A DNA stretch of 43,697 nt. It comes from Bacillus sp. 7884-1. GTDB lineage: Bacteria; Bacillota; Bacilli; Bacillales; Cytobacillaceae. The stretch spans positions 1-43,697 of the forward strand of contig NZ_NPDD01000182.1 in NCBI RefSeq assembly GCF_002272245.1, read 5' to 3'. The stretch's first letter is position 1, and the number at the start of each line of letters is the position of its first letter. Positions 1 through 8,533 of this stretch are shown in pieces. The notes beneath the pieces are model-generated. The model was not told the DNA's origin, did no database searches, and worked only from the letters and a program-made list of their open reading frames with translations. The position numbers and the translations under genes are program-made.

Positions 1-60
1 CCAGTCTTCTTCATCTAAGCAGCTTGCCCATTGTTGTAACAAAAGTGTCTTTACATCCAT
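1..60 (-). CDS. DinB-family protein, N-terminal 20 residues only (gene runs off the window)
   Basis: The reverse strand opens at position 60 with ATG preceded at 8 nt by a GGAGG ribosome binding site (70-74). The visible start reads MDVKTLLLQQW, then ASCLDEEDW. This matches my recollection of the start of small Bacillus DinB-type four-helix metal-binding proteins, which are often thiol-S-transferase or damage-inducible proteins. Only 20 residues are visible, so no catalytic residue can be checked. Confidence 0.5.
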   Translation of the reverse strand, partial: MDVKTLLLQQWASCLDEEDW

Positions 61-271
61 TTTCTATTCCCTCCAATTAAATCCCATTAGTAGATAATCC
101 CTTTGGTCAAAATTCATTTACAAGCGTGTTGTAAATAGCTCACTAATTAAGGTGTCCTGCCAATTCCTTGTTCAATTATTGGTGTGTTAATCCTCTAAAC
201 GAGGCTTTTCCACTGCACACATATTTTTTAACCCTTATATACAAATGCTTTCAAGCACCTATTCTACAGAT

Positions 272-346
272 TTACTTCCTTTTAGATGATTTAAACAAAA
301 TGATAATAACAGCAATCAAAACGGCGAACCAGATATACCACTCCAT
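272..346 (-). CDS. Small single-pass membrane protein, 24 aa
   Basis: A 25-codon frame on the minus strand starts with ATG at 346, behind a strong AGGAGG site (355-360) at ideal 8-nt spacing. The peptide begins MEWYIWF, continues with a run of about 15 hydrophobic residues (AVLIAVIIILF) and ends KSSKRK. That is the pattern of an inner-membrane microprotein with a basic cytoplasmic tail. No family is recognised. The ribosome binding site and the clean hydrophobic/basic layout are the evidence that it is real. It is too short for usual ORF calling. Confidence 0.6.
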   Translation of the reverse strand: MEWYIWFAVLIAVIIILFKSSKRK

Positions 347-541
347 ACTTAAATCCTCCTCAACTGACTAATGTCAGATGCTTTACAGGTAATCCTATTC
401 TTTCACATTCCCTTTCATGCATGCAATCAATTGAGCATACCCTCCCAATTCGCACAAAAAACGCCCCCACACCGATATTTTTTGCTGGTAGCGCACTGTT
501 CCAATAAGATAAAAGAAAACGCTAAGTTAGTATGGACGCAA

Positions 542-873
542 ATGAAAATTTTAGTGGTGGAAGATGATCGAACGATTGCTTCGGGATTGGAGTATTCCTT
601 GAAGCAAGAGGGCTATGAAATTGTGCTTTGTCATCAGGCAGCCACAGTATAGAAGTGCTGAATCATAGAATCGAAGAAATCGATTTATGCTTATTTGACT
701 TGTCCTTACCGGATGGAAGCGGTTATGACTTGTGTAAGCATGTGAAACAACAACGCGATACCCCGGTCATTTTTTTAACCGCTTTTGACGATGAAGTGAA
801 TGTCGTTATGGGCCTTGATATGGGGGCTGATGATTATATTACAAAGCCATTTCGAATTCGTGAGTTGGTTTAA
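542..873 (+). pseudogene. Response regulator remnant (OmpR/PhoB-type receiver), frameshifted and truncated
   Basis: A receiver domain starts at ATG 542 (MKILVVEDD). The frame breaks at about 645-652: codons run AATV-stop, while the next frame continues IEVLNHRIEEIDLCLFDL. One missing base near 649 explains this. The acidic pair EDD, the phosphoacceptor Asp in CLFDLSLPDG, the switch Thr in FLTAFDD and the Lys of ITKPF are all still visible. The reading then stops at RELV, so the whole winged-helix DNA-binding domain is gone. The following bases belong to an ABC ATPase, so a large deletion removed the output domain, any histidine kinase and most of the ATPase gene. Confidence 0.85.
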
Positions 874-994
874 CAAAACCTACAATCAGACACTGATTGT
901 CATTACCCATGATGAGCGTATCGCCCTTCAAGCAGACCGCATTATTTCCATTGAAGATGGCAAGGTCGCCAAGGATGAGGTGCTTCGTCCATGA
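872..994 (+). pseudogene. ABC transporter ATP-binding protein, C-terminal remnant
   Basis: The frame ending at 994 reads NKTYNQTLIVITHD, then ERIALQADRIISIEDGK. This is the H-loop (ITHD) and the D-R-I-I-x-I-x-D-G-K tail of an exporter-type ABC ATPase of the FtsE/MacB/BceA class. Walker A, signature and Walker B are absent. It abuts the response-regulator remnant at about 870-875, which marks a deletion junction. Its stop overlaps the ATG of the FtsX permease gene at 991, the original translational coupling of an ATPase-permease pair. Confidence 0.85.
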
Positions 995-3567
995 ACATTA
1001 TCCATAAAGGCACGATAAGGCATTTGAAAGAGAACAAACGCCAATCACTTGTAACGATAATTGGTGTCATTATTTCGGTGGCGATGATCACCGCGGTTAC
1101 CACGCTTGGTTATTCCTTTTTAGACCTACTGATTCGCCAGAATATCGCCAAACATGGAGAATGGCATGTTCAGTATAAAGATGTCACCTTAGACCAAATC
1201 GAAGCCATTGAAAAGGACAGCGAAACGAAAACCATGGTCCTCTCGAGCGATGGCTATGCGTCTCTAGTAGAATCAGAAAATCAGAATAAACCTTATCTAT
1301 TTTTTCAAAACTACAATGCAGTTGGTATGAAGCAATTTCCAATGGAAGTGATTGAGGGAAGACTTCCTCACAATGAAAATGAGATTGCAATTTCAGAAGC
1401 GGTTATCAAAAATGCAAAGGTCGATTACAAAATCGGGGACCAACTCACGGTAGATATCGGTGAGCGTTGGAACAAAGCAAACGGAAAGTTACTAACGTAG
1501 AATAACGCTCTCGAACGGGACGAAGACACGCTCATTGAAAAGCTGCGAACCAACGAAACCAAAACCCTAACCATTGTCGGGACGATTGAACGCCCTTCTT
1601 GGGAACCGACATGGTCACCTGGTTACACCGTGATTGGCTATATCGACGAAACATCCGTAAGCAAAATCGATACCGTCGATGCTTTTGTGGTGCTAACGGA
1701 AATAGACCGTTCCCTCTATACAAAAGCAAAAAGCTTGGCTGCTACATAGGGGATCGAGGCAGTAAATATTAATAGTGAATTGCTTCGTTACTATGGAGTA
1801 ACGAATAATGCTCAATTACACAAGACCCTCTATTCCTTAGCTGCTATCATTATGAACGTCATCATCATTGGCTCCGTGGCTTTGATTTATAATGCCTTCT
1901 CGATTAGTGTATCCGAGCGGACAAGGCATTTAGGGATGCTTTCAAGCGTTGGCGCAACCAAAAAGCAAAAGCGAAATTCTGTCTTTTTTGAAGGATCCGT
2001 GATTGGAGCGATTAGTATTCCGATAGGGATTCTCGCCGGTCTAGCGGGGCTTGGAATCACCTTTGTTTTTATCAACCGAAATTTAGAAGTGGCAATTGGG
2101 GTTTCCGAGAAGCTTGCTTTAATATTCACACCTGCTTCGATTCTCATTGCCTGCGGGATTTCAATTTTGACGATATTTATCTCTACCTATATCCCTGCGC
2201 AAAGGGCTTCAAAGGTTTCAGCAATTGATGCGATCCGACAAACCCATGACATCAAGTTAACGGGGAAAACCATGAAAACTTCAAAGCTTGTCCGAAAAAT
2301 CTTTGGGCTTGAAGCCGAAATTGGGTTGAAGAATGTCAAAAGGAATAAGAAGAAGTACTTGGCAACCGTGTTTTCTCTGGTGATTAGCATTGTCCTGTTC
2401 TTATCGGTCACCTATTTTACCGACAATTTGAAGAAATCTCTGACGATGTCGTAATCTGATTTGAAGAATGATATACAAATTTTCAGCACCCAAGTGGAGA
2501 AGGAAGACTTGACCGACTACACAAAGCTCGATCATGTCACTAAATCGATCGTCATCGAGGAAGCTAATTTAGAGGCAAAGCTCGAGCGGGAAGAAGTATC
2601 AGCTCAACAGAAAAATCAACTACAAACTGAAGATGGAAAGTTTCATAATTATGTGATGCTACATGGGTTGGATCAAAAAGGTTTTGAAGCCTATGCAAAA
2701 GAAGTCGGCGTCGATGTGGAAGGTTTTACGAAACAAGAAACACCAAAAGCCATTGTCATTGACCAAATTACCTATGAGGATGGCGGAACGGGAAAATTTA
2801 TCGAAACAAAATCGATTGAGTCAGAGGTTGGGAAGAAAATCGATTTATTGACGATGCCTATAGGGGATATGGAAAATAAACAACCGGAACTAGAAGTAGT
2901 TGGCAGCGTGGAAATTGGCGCACTAACTTCCAAAGTGCCAATGGGCATTGAAACTGTTGCGGTCGGCGGTGTTAACCTTATCCTCCCACAAGCCACAATG
3001 GATTCCTTGTTATCGAAAACTGAAATAGAGGTGACTCCTTATGTGTACCTCAATAGTACAGACCCAATGGCCACCCAAACGGCAATTGAAGACCGAAAAG
3101 ATTCGAACATACATGTATTCAATGTCTACCAGCAGCGACAACAAGATGAACAGTTGATTATGCTTATGTCGGTCTTTACCTATGGGTTCATCACGCTGAT
3201 TTCCTTCATCTCGATCGCAAACATCTTTAATACCATCTCAACCAGCATTTCACTCAGAAAACGGGAATTTGCAATGCTGCGATCGGTGGGCATGACCCCA
3301 AAAGGATTTAACAAAATGGTCCAATATGAAAGTATATTTTATGGAGTGAATGCCCTACTCTACGGACTGCCCATCAGTGTCCTCGTTATGATTGGCATTC
3401 ACCGCTCCGCTGGATTCACCTTTGAATACGGATTTCAGCTTCCCTGGATGAGCATTCTATTTGTTATAGTTGTAATTTTCCTGATTGTAGGTTCCGCCAT
3501 GCTCTATTCGATTTCAAAAATAAAAAATGAAAACATCATTGAGAGCCTAAAGCAGGAAAATATATAA
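991..3567 (+). pseudogene. FtsX-type ABC transporter permease with three in-frame stop codons
   Basis: One uninterrupted frame of 858 codons is broken only by stops at 1498 (TAG), 1747 (TAG) and 2452 (TAA). No indel is seen. Translation through the stops gives an FtsX-like permease. It has an N-terminal membrane segment near residues 20-50, an extracytoplasmic domain, a membrane block with the FtsX signature VSERTRHLGMLSSVGATKKQ, a second extracytoplasmic domain, and a second block with LRKREFAMLRSVGMTPKG. All three stops could come from Gln codons (CAG or CAA) by single C-to-T changes. With its ATPase partner deleted, the transporter cannot function, and the nonsense mutations fit loss of selection after that deletion. 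Confidence 0.9.
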
Positions 3568-3573
3568 AGGAAC

Positions 3574-3606
3574 ACGCGGTTAGCTGAGGCTAATCGCGTT
3601 CATTTT
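3574..3606 (+). terminator. Rho-independent terminator after the FtsX pseudogene
   Basis: An 11-bp stem (3574-3584 with 3589-3599, one G-T pair) and a 4-nt loop are followed by CATTTTTG. It lies 6 nt after the stop codon of the dead permease gene, so the terminator has outlived the gene. Confidence 0.85.
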
Positions 3607-3711
3607 TGTTGATATTCCCTCTGTTACTTGGACCTTCCTCTCAAATCAAAGGAAAAACTTCACTCCTAGACTATTTATTTATATTCCAATTAATTATTTA
3701 CCAGTAATTTA

Positions 3712-3776
3712 GGGATATGAGCCACGGAGGGTTTCTCATGGTGGAATAAAAAAACCATCAGAACCGTCCCCACGGT
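3712..3776 (+). repeat. Dispersed repeat Y, copy 1 (about 65 bp)
   Basis: The stretch from GATATGAGCCACGGAG through CATCAGAACCGTCCCC recurs at 5038-5102 with a handful of changes. It is intergenic and lies just downstream of the minus-strand gene at 3793-4272. Its function is unknown. The second copy is joined to repeat X. Confidence 0.7.
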
Positions 3777-3792
3777 CTCGGTCTACCACGGT

Positions 3793-4272
3793 CTACGATT
3801 CCTCAAGAAACCTTTCCCACTGTTCATACAAGGTATTAGCTGTCTCATAATCTTCGTAGTCCAATGACAGACCTTCCTGTAATTTCTCTTTTAAACGAGA
3901 GCACATTCCTTCCCATCCCTCTAAGCTTTCGTGATCGACAACGTTTGATAACCTCAGTTTCGTTCTCTTCCAATTTGAATAAAGGATATTACACCATTCC
4001 AATAAATCCAATCGGTATTGGTTAAGTTCCTCCGTATCGATATATTGGTCAGATTCAATCTTCATCTCGTCTTGAAAAGCATTTGTTTCCAAATATTCTT
4101 CCTCGATTTGGAATTGTTCTTCCATTTCGAAACGATTTACAGAATCGACTTCAATCTCTTCTTGATAAGCATTAGATTCTCTAGATAGCAGTTCCAATTG
4201 TTCACATAAACTTTTAGATGTTTCATGACACCATTCCAACAAATCTTCACGGTATTGCTTTTGTCCATTCAT
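3793..4272 (-). CDS. Hypothetical acidic protein with an internal duplicated motif, 159 aa
   Basis: I do not recognise the family. The chosen start is ATG 4272 (MNGQKQYRED), because a GGGGG ribosome binding site lies 11 nt upstream. A GTG at 4290 would overlap that site. The protein is very rich in Glu and lacks signal or membrane segments. Two related blocks occur: QYREDLLEWC near residues 5-14 and QYRLDLLEWC near residues 85-94. Each is followed by a helical stretch, and between them lie Glu/Asp-rich repeats (EEQFQIEEEYLE). The gene looks like an internally duplicated helical domain with a spacer. Copies of intergenic repeat Y lie to its left and further right, so it sits in a rearranged neighbourhood. 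Confidence 0.65.
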   Translation of the reverse strand: MNGQKQYREDLLEWCHETSKSLCEQLELLSRESNAYQEEIEVDSVNRFEMEEQFQIEEEYLETNAFQDEMKIESDQYIDTEELNQYRLDLLEWCNILYSNWKRTKLRLSNVVDHESLEGWEGMCSRLKEKLQEGLSLDYEDYETANTLYEQWERFLEES

Positions 4273-4670
4273 TTTGATCCATTCCCCCACCCAGGTTGTT
4301 TATTCTTATCATTCTTATTTACAATGAAATGGTTTTTTCTCTTATATAAATAACCACAATCTCATACTATGTTCCACGATTGTCCCAGGATTAGACTATT
4401 ACCCATTGACAACACATGACACCACTCAAGATGATTTCCATACAAGTTGTTATACGAAAATGGAGTATAATCGACTATTCTTTTCCCGGAATTTTAATAA
4501 AAGATTTACAGAACCTTAACATCTACAAAGCAGCCTCTTAACAATGATTTATTATTCTATTATTAGTGGGGATAGCATGTGTGGCTATCATGGTATTTGG
4601 CGTAGGTGGAGCCGTTACTTGAAAATTAATCGTACATAGACAATAAAATTCATTAAAAGGAGTGTTCTAC
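4273..4670. other. Gene-poor gap with a degenerate hydrophobic reading frame
   Basis: No convincing gene is seen. At about 4545-4622 one plus frame reads as a continuous membrane-like segment (FIILLLVGIACVAIMVFGV, then GGAVT and a stop). It has no start codon and there are stops just upstream, so it may be the tail of a lost small membrane protein. A 6-bp hairpin (GATAGC/GCTATC) lies at 4572-4590. Confidence 0.35.
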
Positions 4671-4820
4671 TTGAAAAAACAATTCGTTCAGTACAAGGGT
4701 AAGAAATATATTCTTCTTCACCGATACTCCTCAGATTTTTGTGAAATCCAAGATTCATATTCTCATTTCAATATTCTCCTAGTTCACTACTCCGAACTTT
4801 CTTTAATGAAAAATTATTAG
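4671..4820 (+). CDS. Small hypothetical protein, 49 aa
   Basis: A TTG start at 4671 follows an AAAAGGAGTG ribosome binding site (4655-4664). The 50-codon frame starts MKKQFVQYKGKKYILLHRY and ends LMKNY. It is immediately followed by a good terminator (4837-4862), so the unit of ribosome site, frame and terminator is complete. The alternating hydrophobic and polar pattern (YILLHRY, FCEIQD, NILLVHYSE) suggests a small beta-barrel or SH3-like fold. No name can be given. Confidence 0.6.
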   Translation: MKKQFVQYKGKKYILLHRYSSDFCEIQDSYSHFNILLVHYSELSLMKNY

Positions 4821-4836
4821 CCACTGTTGATCATTT

Positions 4837-4862
4837 GAAGCGTCTTTGTAACGCTTCTTTTT
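4837..4862 (+). terminator. Rho-independent terminator of the 49-aa gene
   Basis: A perfect 7-bp stem GAAGCGT/ACGCTTC with a 7-nt loop is followed by five Ts, 17 nt after the stop codon at 4820. Confidence 0.85.
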
Positions 4863-4961
4863 CCATTATTCGGATATAATGCACTGGTTGGTCATCCATT
4901 TCAGGAGGCCCAAGGTATTGCCTGCCCTTCTTACACACGTAGCTTTTGTTTGTAGCATTCC

Positions 4962-5027
4962 GTAAGACTTAAGTCGTAGAAAAAATTCAGTCTCCTCAAA
5001 ACAAAGGAAATATGGGATATTTAGGTA
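4962..5027 (+). repeat. Dispersed repeat X, copy 1 (66 bp, identical to 36811-36876)
   Basis: Sixty-six bases beginning GTAAGACTTAAGTCGTAG are identical, base for base, to 36811-36876, nearly 32 kb away. The unit holds a 10-bp palindrome (GACTTAAGTC), an AAAGGAAAT stretch and an ATG at 5012. From that ATG a 19-codon frame (MGYLGRKFEDMSH...) runs into repeat Y and stops at 5071. Confidence 0.85.
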
Positions 5028-5037
5028 GAAAGTTCGA

Positions 5038-5102
5038 GGATATGAGCCACGGAGAGTTTCTCATGGTGTAATGAAAAAAGCCATCAGAACCGTCCCCAAG
5101 GT
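5038..5102 (+). repeat. Dispersed repeat Y, copy 2
   Basis: This matches 3712-3776 over about 65 bp, including ATGAGCCACGGAG, GTTTCTCATGGTG and CATCAGAACCGTCCCC. Here it follows repeat X directly, showing that X and Y are separable modules. Confidence 0.7.
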
Positions 5103-5254
5103 TTTCCAAAGGTTTTCTAATCATTTCTAGGTTTCATTTTTTTATTTACAAAATAAAAATTTTTCATTAATATAGGTAGAATTGAACATTACTTTTTATC
5201 TATCATGTTGGACAGATTTTAAAAGCAATATCTTAAGAGAGAGGTGTATGTTTA

Positions 5255-5764
5255 TTGAAAGTACTTGAAACAGATCGATTAATTCTTCGTTGGTTAACAA
5301 CAGATGATGCAGCTTTTATACTCGAACTTTTAAATGAACCCTCTTGGATACGTTATATCGGAGATAAAGGTGTACGAACGCTTGAAGATGCAAAGAACTA
5401 TATTTTAACTGGCCCCTTAAATATGTATTCCCAACTGGGCTTTGGTCTTTATCTGGTAGAGCGAAAGCAAGGAAAAACCCCCATTGGAATTTGTGGTTTG
5501 TTAAAAAGAGACACTCTAGAAAATCCTGATATTGGCTTTGCTTTTCTATCAAGATATCAAACACAAGGTTATGGATTTGAGTCCGCCTCTGCGACGCTTA
5601 AATATGGACATGAACAACTGCATCTTAAGCGAATCTTAGCCATAACATCTATGGACAATCATGGTTCCTCCAAGCTGCTTGAAAAAATCATGATGAAATT
5701 TGAAGGAACCATTAGTTTTCCTAATGATCCGGAAGAGCTTAAATTGTTTGCATCAGAAATATAA
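5255..5764 (+). CDS. GNAT acetyltransferase, RimJ/RimL type
   Basis: This 169-residue protein transfers acetyl from acetyl-CoA to an amine; the substrate is unknown. The N-terminus LETDRLILRWLTTDDAAFI is the classic RimJ/RimL opening. The middle (PIGICGLLKRDTLENPDIGF) is the GNAT beta-strand core, and YQTQGYGFESASATLKYG is the acetyl-CoA pyrophosphate loop. The loop is slightly off the usual Q-x-x-G-x-G/A (Q-T-Q-G-Y-G). The start is TTG 5255, preceded by AGAGAGGTG. The upstream ATG at 5248 is in another frame and closes after six codons. It is a single-gene unit. The C-terminal part (LLEKIMMKFEG) departs from the usual LLEKLGF, so some divergence at the substrate end is likely. Confidence 0.85.
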   Translation: MKVLETDRLILRWLTTDDAAFILELLNEPSWIRYIGDKGVRTLEDAKNYILTGPLNMYSQLGFGLYLVERKQGKTPIGICGLLKRDTLENPDIGFAFLSRYQTQGYGFESASATLKYGHEQLHLKRILAITSMDNHGSSKLLEKIMMKFEGTISFPNDPEELKLFASEI

Positions 5765-5877
5765 AAACCTAAGGTTTTATCCATATTCCATTTCTTATAA
5801 GCCAATAATAACAGAATCAAAGGAAAGAAAGTTCTCGCCAAAACGATAGGGTCAAAACCAATTTTTTGTTAGTGATT

Positions 5878-5950
5878 AAAAAAGGAACGGTGCCAATCAC
5901 ACTCGCACCTTCACCATAAGAAACAGAACTGCATCAGCAACTCTAGAATC
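5878..5950 (-). repeat. Dispersed hairpin repeat Z, copy 1 (degenerate)
   Basis: The stretch running from ACGGTGCCAATCACACT through CATAAGAAACAGAACTGC aligns with 17621-17690. In this copy the GGTGCCA stem is damaged (CGCACC instead of GGCACC). The rest of the gap 5765-6075 holds no gene that I can see. Confidence 0.65.
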
Positions 5951-6075
5951 TTAAACTAACGTACTCATTACATTAAGTACAATTCTTCACAATCTGTTTA
6001 GTTAATCGAACTAGTAAAAAAGATGAGTTTTCAAGCTATATTGAAGTTGGACACAATTTCGATTTTTCAATATTT

Positions 6076-6918
6076 CTATTTAAAAAGGATATGGACTGAA
6101 TCCATTATCGCTTCATATCCAATTTGAATATAAATTTTATTGGAAGTAGGATTACTAATATCAGTGTATAAACTTGTTGTTTTATAACCTCGATCTAACA
6201 ATAATTGAGTGAAAGCTGAAACACAATCAGATGCATAGCCCTTTTTTCTTTCGTTAATCGGGGTGAATACATAGCTGATTGTAATATTATTTTTGGTTGG
6301 TCGTGTAGCATATGCCATGGAAACCAACTTACCATTCTTTTCCCATGCTACTAAATTTTCTTTATGAATCATTTCTTTTGTTTTTTTGATTGCTTCTTCT
6401 AAACTTATAGGTTGTTTAACCTCATTACAAAACTGATACACCCAATCTTTAATAGTGTTATGATCCTCTTCCTCCACTTTTCGTAGTTTTCCCTTTGATT
6501 TTGTGTTTTTCTTAACTTTTTCTAGCTTATAAATTTTTTGGTTCATTTGGACATGTGCATGAATCCCTTTTATATCCGCAATATAAAAAGCTAGTTCAGT
6601 AGTTAATTCTTTTTCCCCTACAAAGCCAGGTATTTCTTGAATTGTGTTAATCAGCTTTTCTCCTATAACTTGTATTTCGTGTGATGTAAAAGGAACAGAA
6701 TTTGATAAGATAATTTGACTAGGATGTGTTTGAAGTATGGTTAATCCTAGATCATCATCTTTTATTACAGCAGCCATCAAAAAAGGACTTTCATCTTTTT
6801 CAGTTAAAGATTGCAAAACACCTAACGCTAAATTGTTTTCAGCTTCATCTTTTTCTAAGAAAGGGATCACATCTTTCTTAAATAATGTAAGATCATCATA
6901 CTTCACTAGTTTTATCAA
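6076..6918 (-). CDS. GNAT acetyltransferase with an N-terminal extra domain, 280 aa
   Basis: The C-terminal 110 residues form a GNAT fold. VAWEKNGKLVSMAYATRP is strand 4, ITISYVFTPINERKKGYASDC is the acetyl-CoA loop (R-x-x-G-Y-A), and TSLYTDISNPTSNKIYIQIGY is the closing N-P-x-S-N-x-I-Y-x-x-I-G-Y motif. The N-terminal 140 residues resemble the helical/alpha-beta domain seen in two-domain Bacillus GNAT proteins of about 280 residues. The substrate is unknown. I place the start at TTG 6918, because AAAAGGGG lies 9 nt before it. ATG 6927 would touch the ribosome site. A small membrane-protein frame (6991-7119) lies upstream on the same strand. Confidence 0.85.
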   Translation of the reverse strand: MIKLVKYDDLTLFKKDVIPFLEKDEAENNLALGVLQSLTEKDESPFLMAAVIKDDDLGLTILQTHPSQIILSNSVPFTSHEIQVIGEKLINTIQEIPGFVGEKELTTELAFYIADIKGIHAHVQMNQKIYKLEKVKKNTKSKGKLRKVEEEDHNTIKDWVYQFCNEVKQPISLEEAIKKTKEMIHKENLVAWEKNGKLVSMAYATRPTKNNITISYVFTPINERKKGYASDCVSAFTQLLLDRGYKTTSLYTDISNPTSNKIYIQIGYEAIMDSVHILFK

Positions 6919-6990
6919 ACAAACCATCCCCTTTTTTTTAGTTCTTGAATCATTAAAAGTATTTCTAAAAAATACTCCTGAAAAACTAAA

Positions 6991-7119
6991 TTATGTATCC
7001 ATTATGAAACTAAACTGACCAGTTAGAAAAATACCACAAACTGTTCCAGTGGCAATCGCAGCAATAAATGCAGTTCCAATTCTTTTACAGATTTCCTTGA
7101 CTCCTCTATCTAAGTACAT
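6991..7119 (-). CDS. Small membrane protein, 42 aa
   Basis: ATG 7119 follows GGAG (7127-7130) at 7 nt. The 43-codon frame reads MYLDRGVKEICKRIG, then a hydrophobic segment TAFIAAIATGTVCGIFLTG (residues 16-34), then a short tail. Basic residues precede the segment, giving an N-in topology. It lies 72 nt upstream of the two-domain GNAT gene on the same strand and may be co-transcribed. No family is recognised. Confidence 0.5.
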   Translation of the reverse strand: MYLDRGVKEICKRIGTAFIAAIATGTVCGIFLTGQFSFIMDT

Positions 7120-7221
7120 ATGAAATCTCCAATTAGACCTTTTGAATTTTGTAGCAAATTTTTGCTTGATTAATATATATGGTAATAGTAAATATTATTA
7201 GACTAGCTGGAGGTGATGATT

Positions 7222-7839
7222 TTGGAACCTAAATGGCTGGATTGGGCGAAACAGCTTCAATCCATTGCGCAGGCGGGATTAACGTATTCAAAAGATGTTT
7301 ATGACTTGGAAAGATTTGAATTAATTAGAAATATTAGCGTTGACATTTTAGCGCATTACACAGATATGGACAGGCCTGTAATCAAAGATTTATTTGCAGG
7401 TGAAACTGGTTATGCAACTCCTAAGGTTGATATTAGGGCAGTTGTCTTTAAGGATGATAAAATTCTGATGGTCCGTGAAAATACCGATGGGAATTGGGCA
7501 TTGCCTGGCGGCTGGGCTGACATTGGACATACTCCAAGTGAAGTCGCTGTTAAGGAAGTAAAAGAAGAATCGGGATTTACTGTGAAACCAATCAGAGTAT
7601 TAGCTGTGACCGATAAAAAGTGTCACCCACATCCTCCTTCTGCTTTTCATGTTTACAAAATATTTATTCAATGTGAAATAATTGGCGGGCAGCCAGCTAA
7701 AGGAATTGAAACAAGTGAAGTGCAGTTCTTTGCTGAAAACGAACTGCCTCCACTTTCAACAGCTCGGAATACAAAAACACAAATTGAGATGGCTTTTAAA
7801 TACTTAAAAAATCCCGATGAAGCCGTTTATTTTGATTAA
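7222..7839 (+). CDS. Nudix hydrolase with N-terminal Nudix_hydro_N domain
   Basis: This is a 205-residue pyrophosphohydrolase of a nucleoside-diphosphate-linked compound; the substrate is not predictable. Residues 1-60 (MEPKWLDWAKQLQSIAQAGL...) are the helical N-terminal domain typical of these Bacillus Nudix proteins. The Nudix box is GWADIGHTPSEVAVKEVKEE followed by SGF, with the metal-binding Glu pair intact (EVKEES; Lys replaces the usual Arg before the second Glu-x-x-Glu). The start is TTG 7222, 8 nt after GGAGG (7209-7213). GTG 7213 and ATG 7216 overlap or crowd that site. The gene is monocistronic with a hairpin at 7888-7929. Confidence 0.9.
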   Translation: MEPKWLDWAKQLQSIAQAGLTYSKDVYDLERFELIRNISVDILAHYTDMDRPVIKDLFAGETGYATPKVDIRAVVFKDDKILMVRENTDGNWALPGGWADIGHTPSEVAVKEVKEESGFTVKPIRVLAVTDKKCHPHPPSAFHVYKIFIQCEIIGGQPAKGIETSEVQFFAENELPPLSTARNTKTQIEMAFKYLKNPDEAVYFD

Positions 7840-7887
7840 GTTTAATTTATAAAGGTACCTCCTTTTTTTAATCTCTAAATGTTTAAG

Positions 7888-7929
7888 ACCAAGATATATT
7901 TGAAATCCCTCAAAATACATCTTGGTTTT
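7888..7929. terminator. Convergent terminator between the Nudix and amidase genes
   Basis: The stem ACCAAGAT/ATCTTGGT (7888-7895 with 7919-7926) is extended by a second bulged helix and followed by TTTT. It lies between two convergent genes and can serve the plus-strand Nudix gene. Confidence 0.65.
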
Positions 7930-8043
7930 GAATTTCTATTATCTTTAAAGCCTCGAATCTTCACACAAAAATTTTACTCATATTTTCCAAAAACCTTATA
8001 ATCTGTCTTGTTTGAAACCTCACTCTTTACCTTTATATTTTGG

Positions 8044-8517
8044 TCATTGCATCTTAATAGAATCTCTGAATTGGCCCATATTAAAGTTTTTACCTGGACA
8101 ACTTTTTGCGATACCTTTTAATTCACGATGTCCCAGAATGTGAGTAGTGGATAAATTATATTGATGTAATAGGAAAACGCATAGTTTACTTAATGATTTT
8201 AGCTGGACTATTGAAGGAGTATGAATATCAAAATTACCAGCTAAACAAATACCTATTGATTTTTCATTATATGAATATGCGTGTGCTCCAACATGGTATC
8301 CTCTTCCTTTCATAATTTCACCATTTTCCTCAATAAAAAAATTGTATCCTATTCCACTCCATCCACGATGATCCTGATGAAACCTATGGGTCTTAATAAT
8401 ATCCCAACCTATTTCTTCTGTATGGTGTACAATGATGTACTTGACATCTTTTAAAGCAATAAGCGGCTCTTTAAACCATAAATTAATATCTTTAATCAAT
8501 CCCGGTTCTAATTTCAT
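8044..8517 (-). CDS. N-acetylmuramoyl-L-alanine amidase (Amidase_2/PGRP fold), no signal peptide
   Basis: This 157-residue zinc amidase cleaves the bond between muramic acid and the stem peptide of peptidoglycan. The zinc ligands are visible: the first His in YIIVHHTEE, the His in ILGHRELKG and the Cys in AKSCPGKNF. The core includes GWSGIGYNFFIEENGEI and SIGICLAGNFD, as in PGRP/T7-lysozyme-type enzymes. There is no signal peptide or cell-wall-binding repeat, so export would need lysis, a holin or another route, or the enzyme may act on recycled fragments. The gene follows the PP2C gene by 16 nt on the same strand, so the two are probably one transcript. Small size and lack of signal resemble a phage endolysin core, but no other phage gene is nearby. 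Confidence 0.88.
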   Translation of the reverse strand: MKLEPGLIKDINLWFKEPLIALKDVKYIIVHHTEEIGWDIIKTHRFHQDHRGWSGIGYNFFIEENGEIMKGRGYHVGAHAYSYNEKSIGICLAGNFDIHTPSIVQLKSLSKLCVFLLHQYNLSTTHILGHRELKGIAKSCPGKNFNMGQFRDSIKMQ

Positions 8518-8533
8518 CTAGACTTTCTCCTCA

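Noticed and set aside
168..371. Plus-strand 67-codon frame
   Set aside because: No ribosome site and poor composition. The minus strand here has a better small gene.
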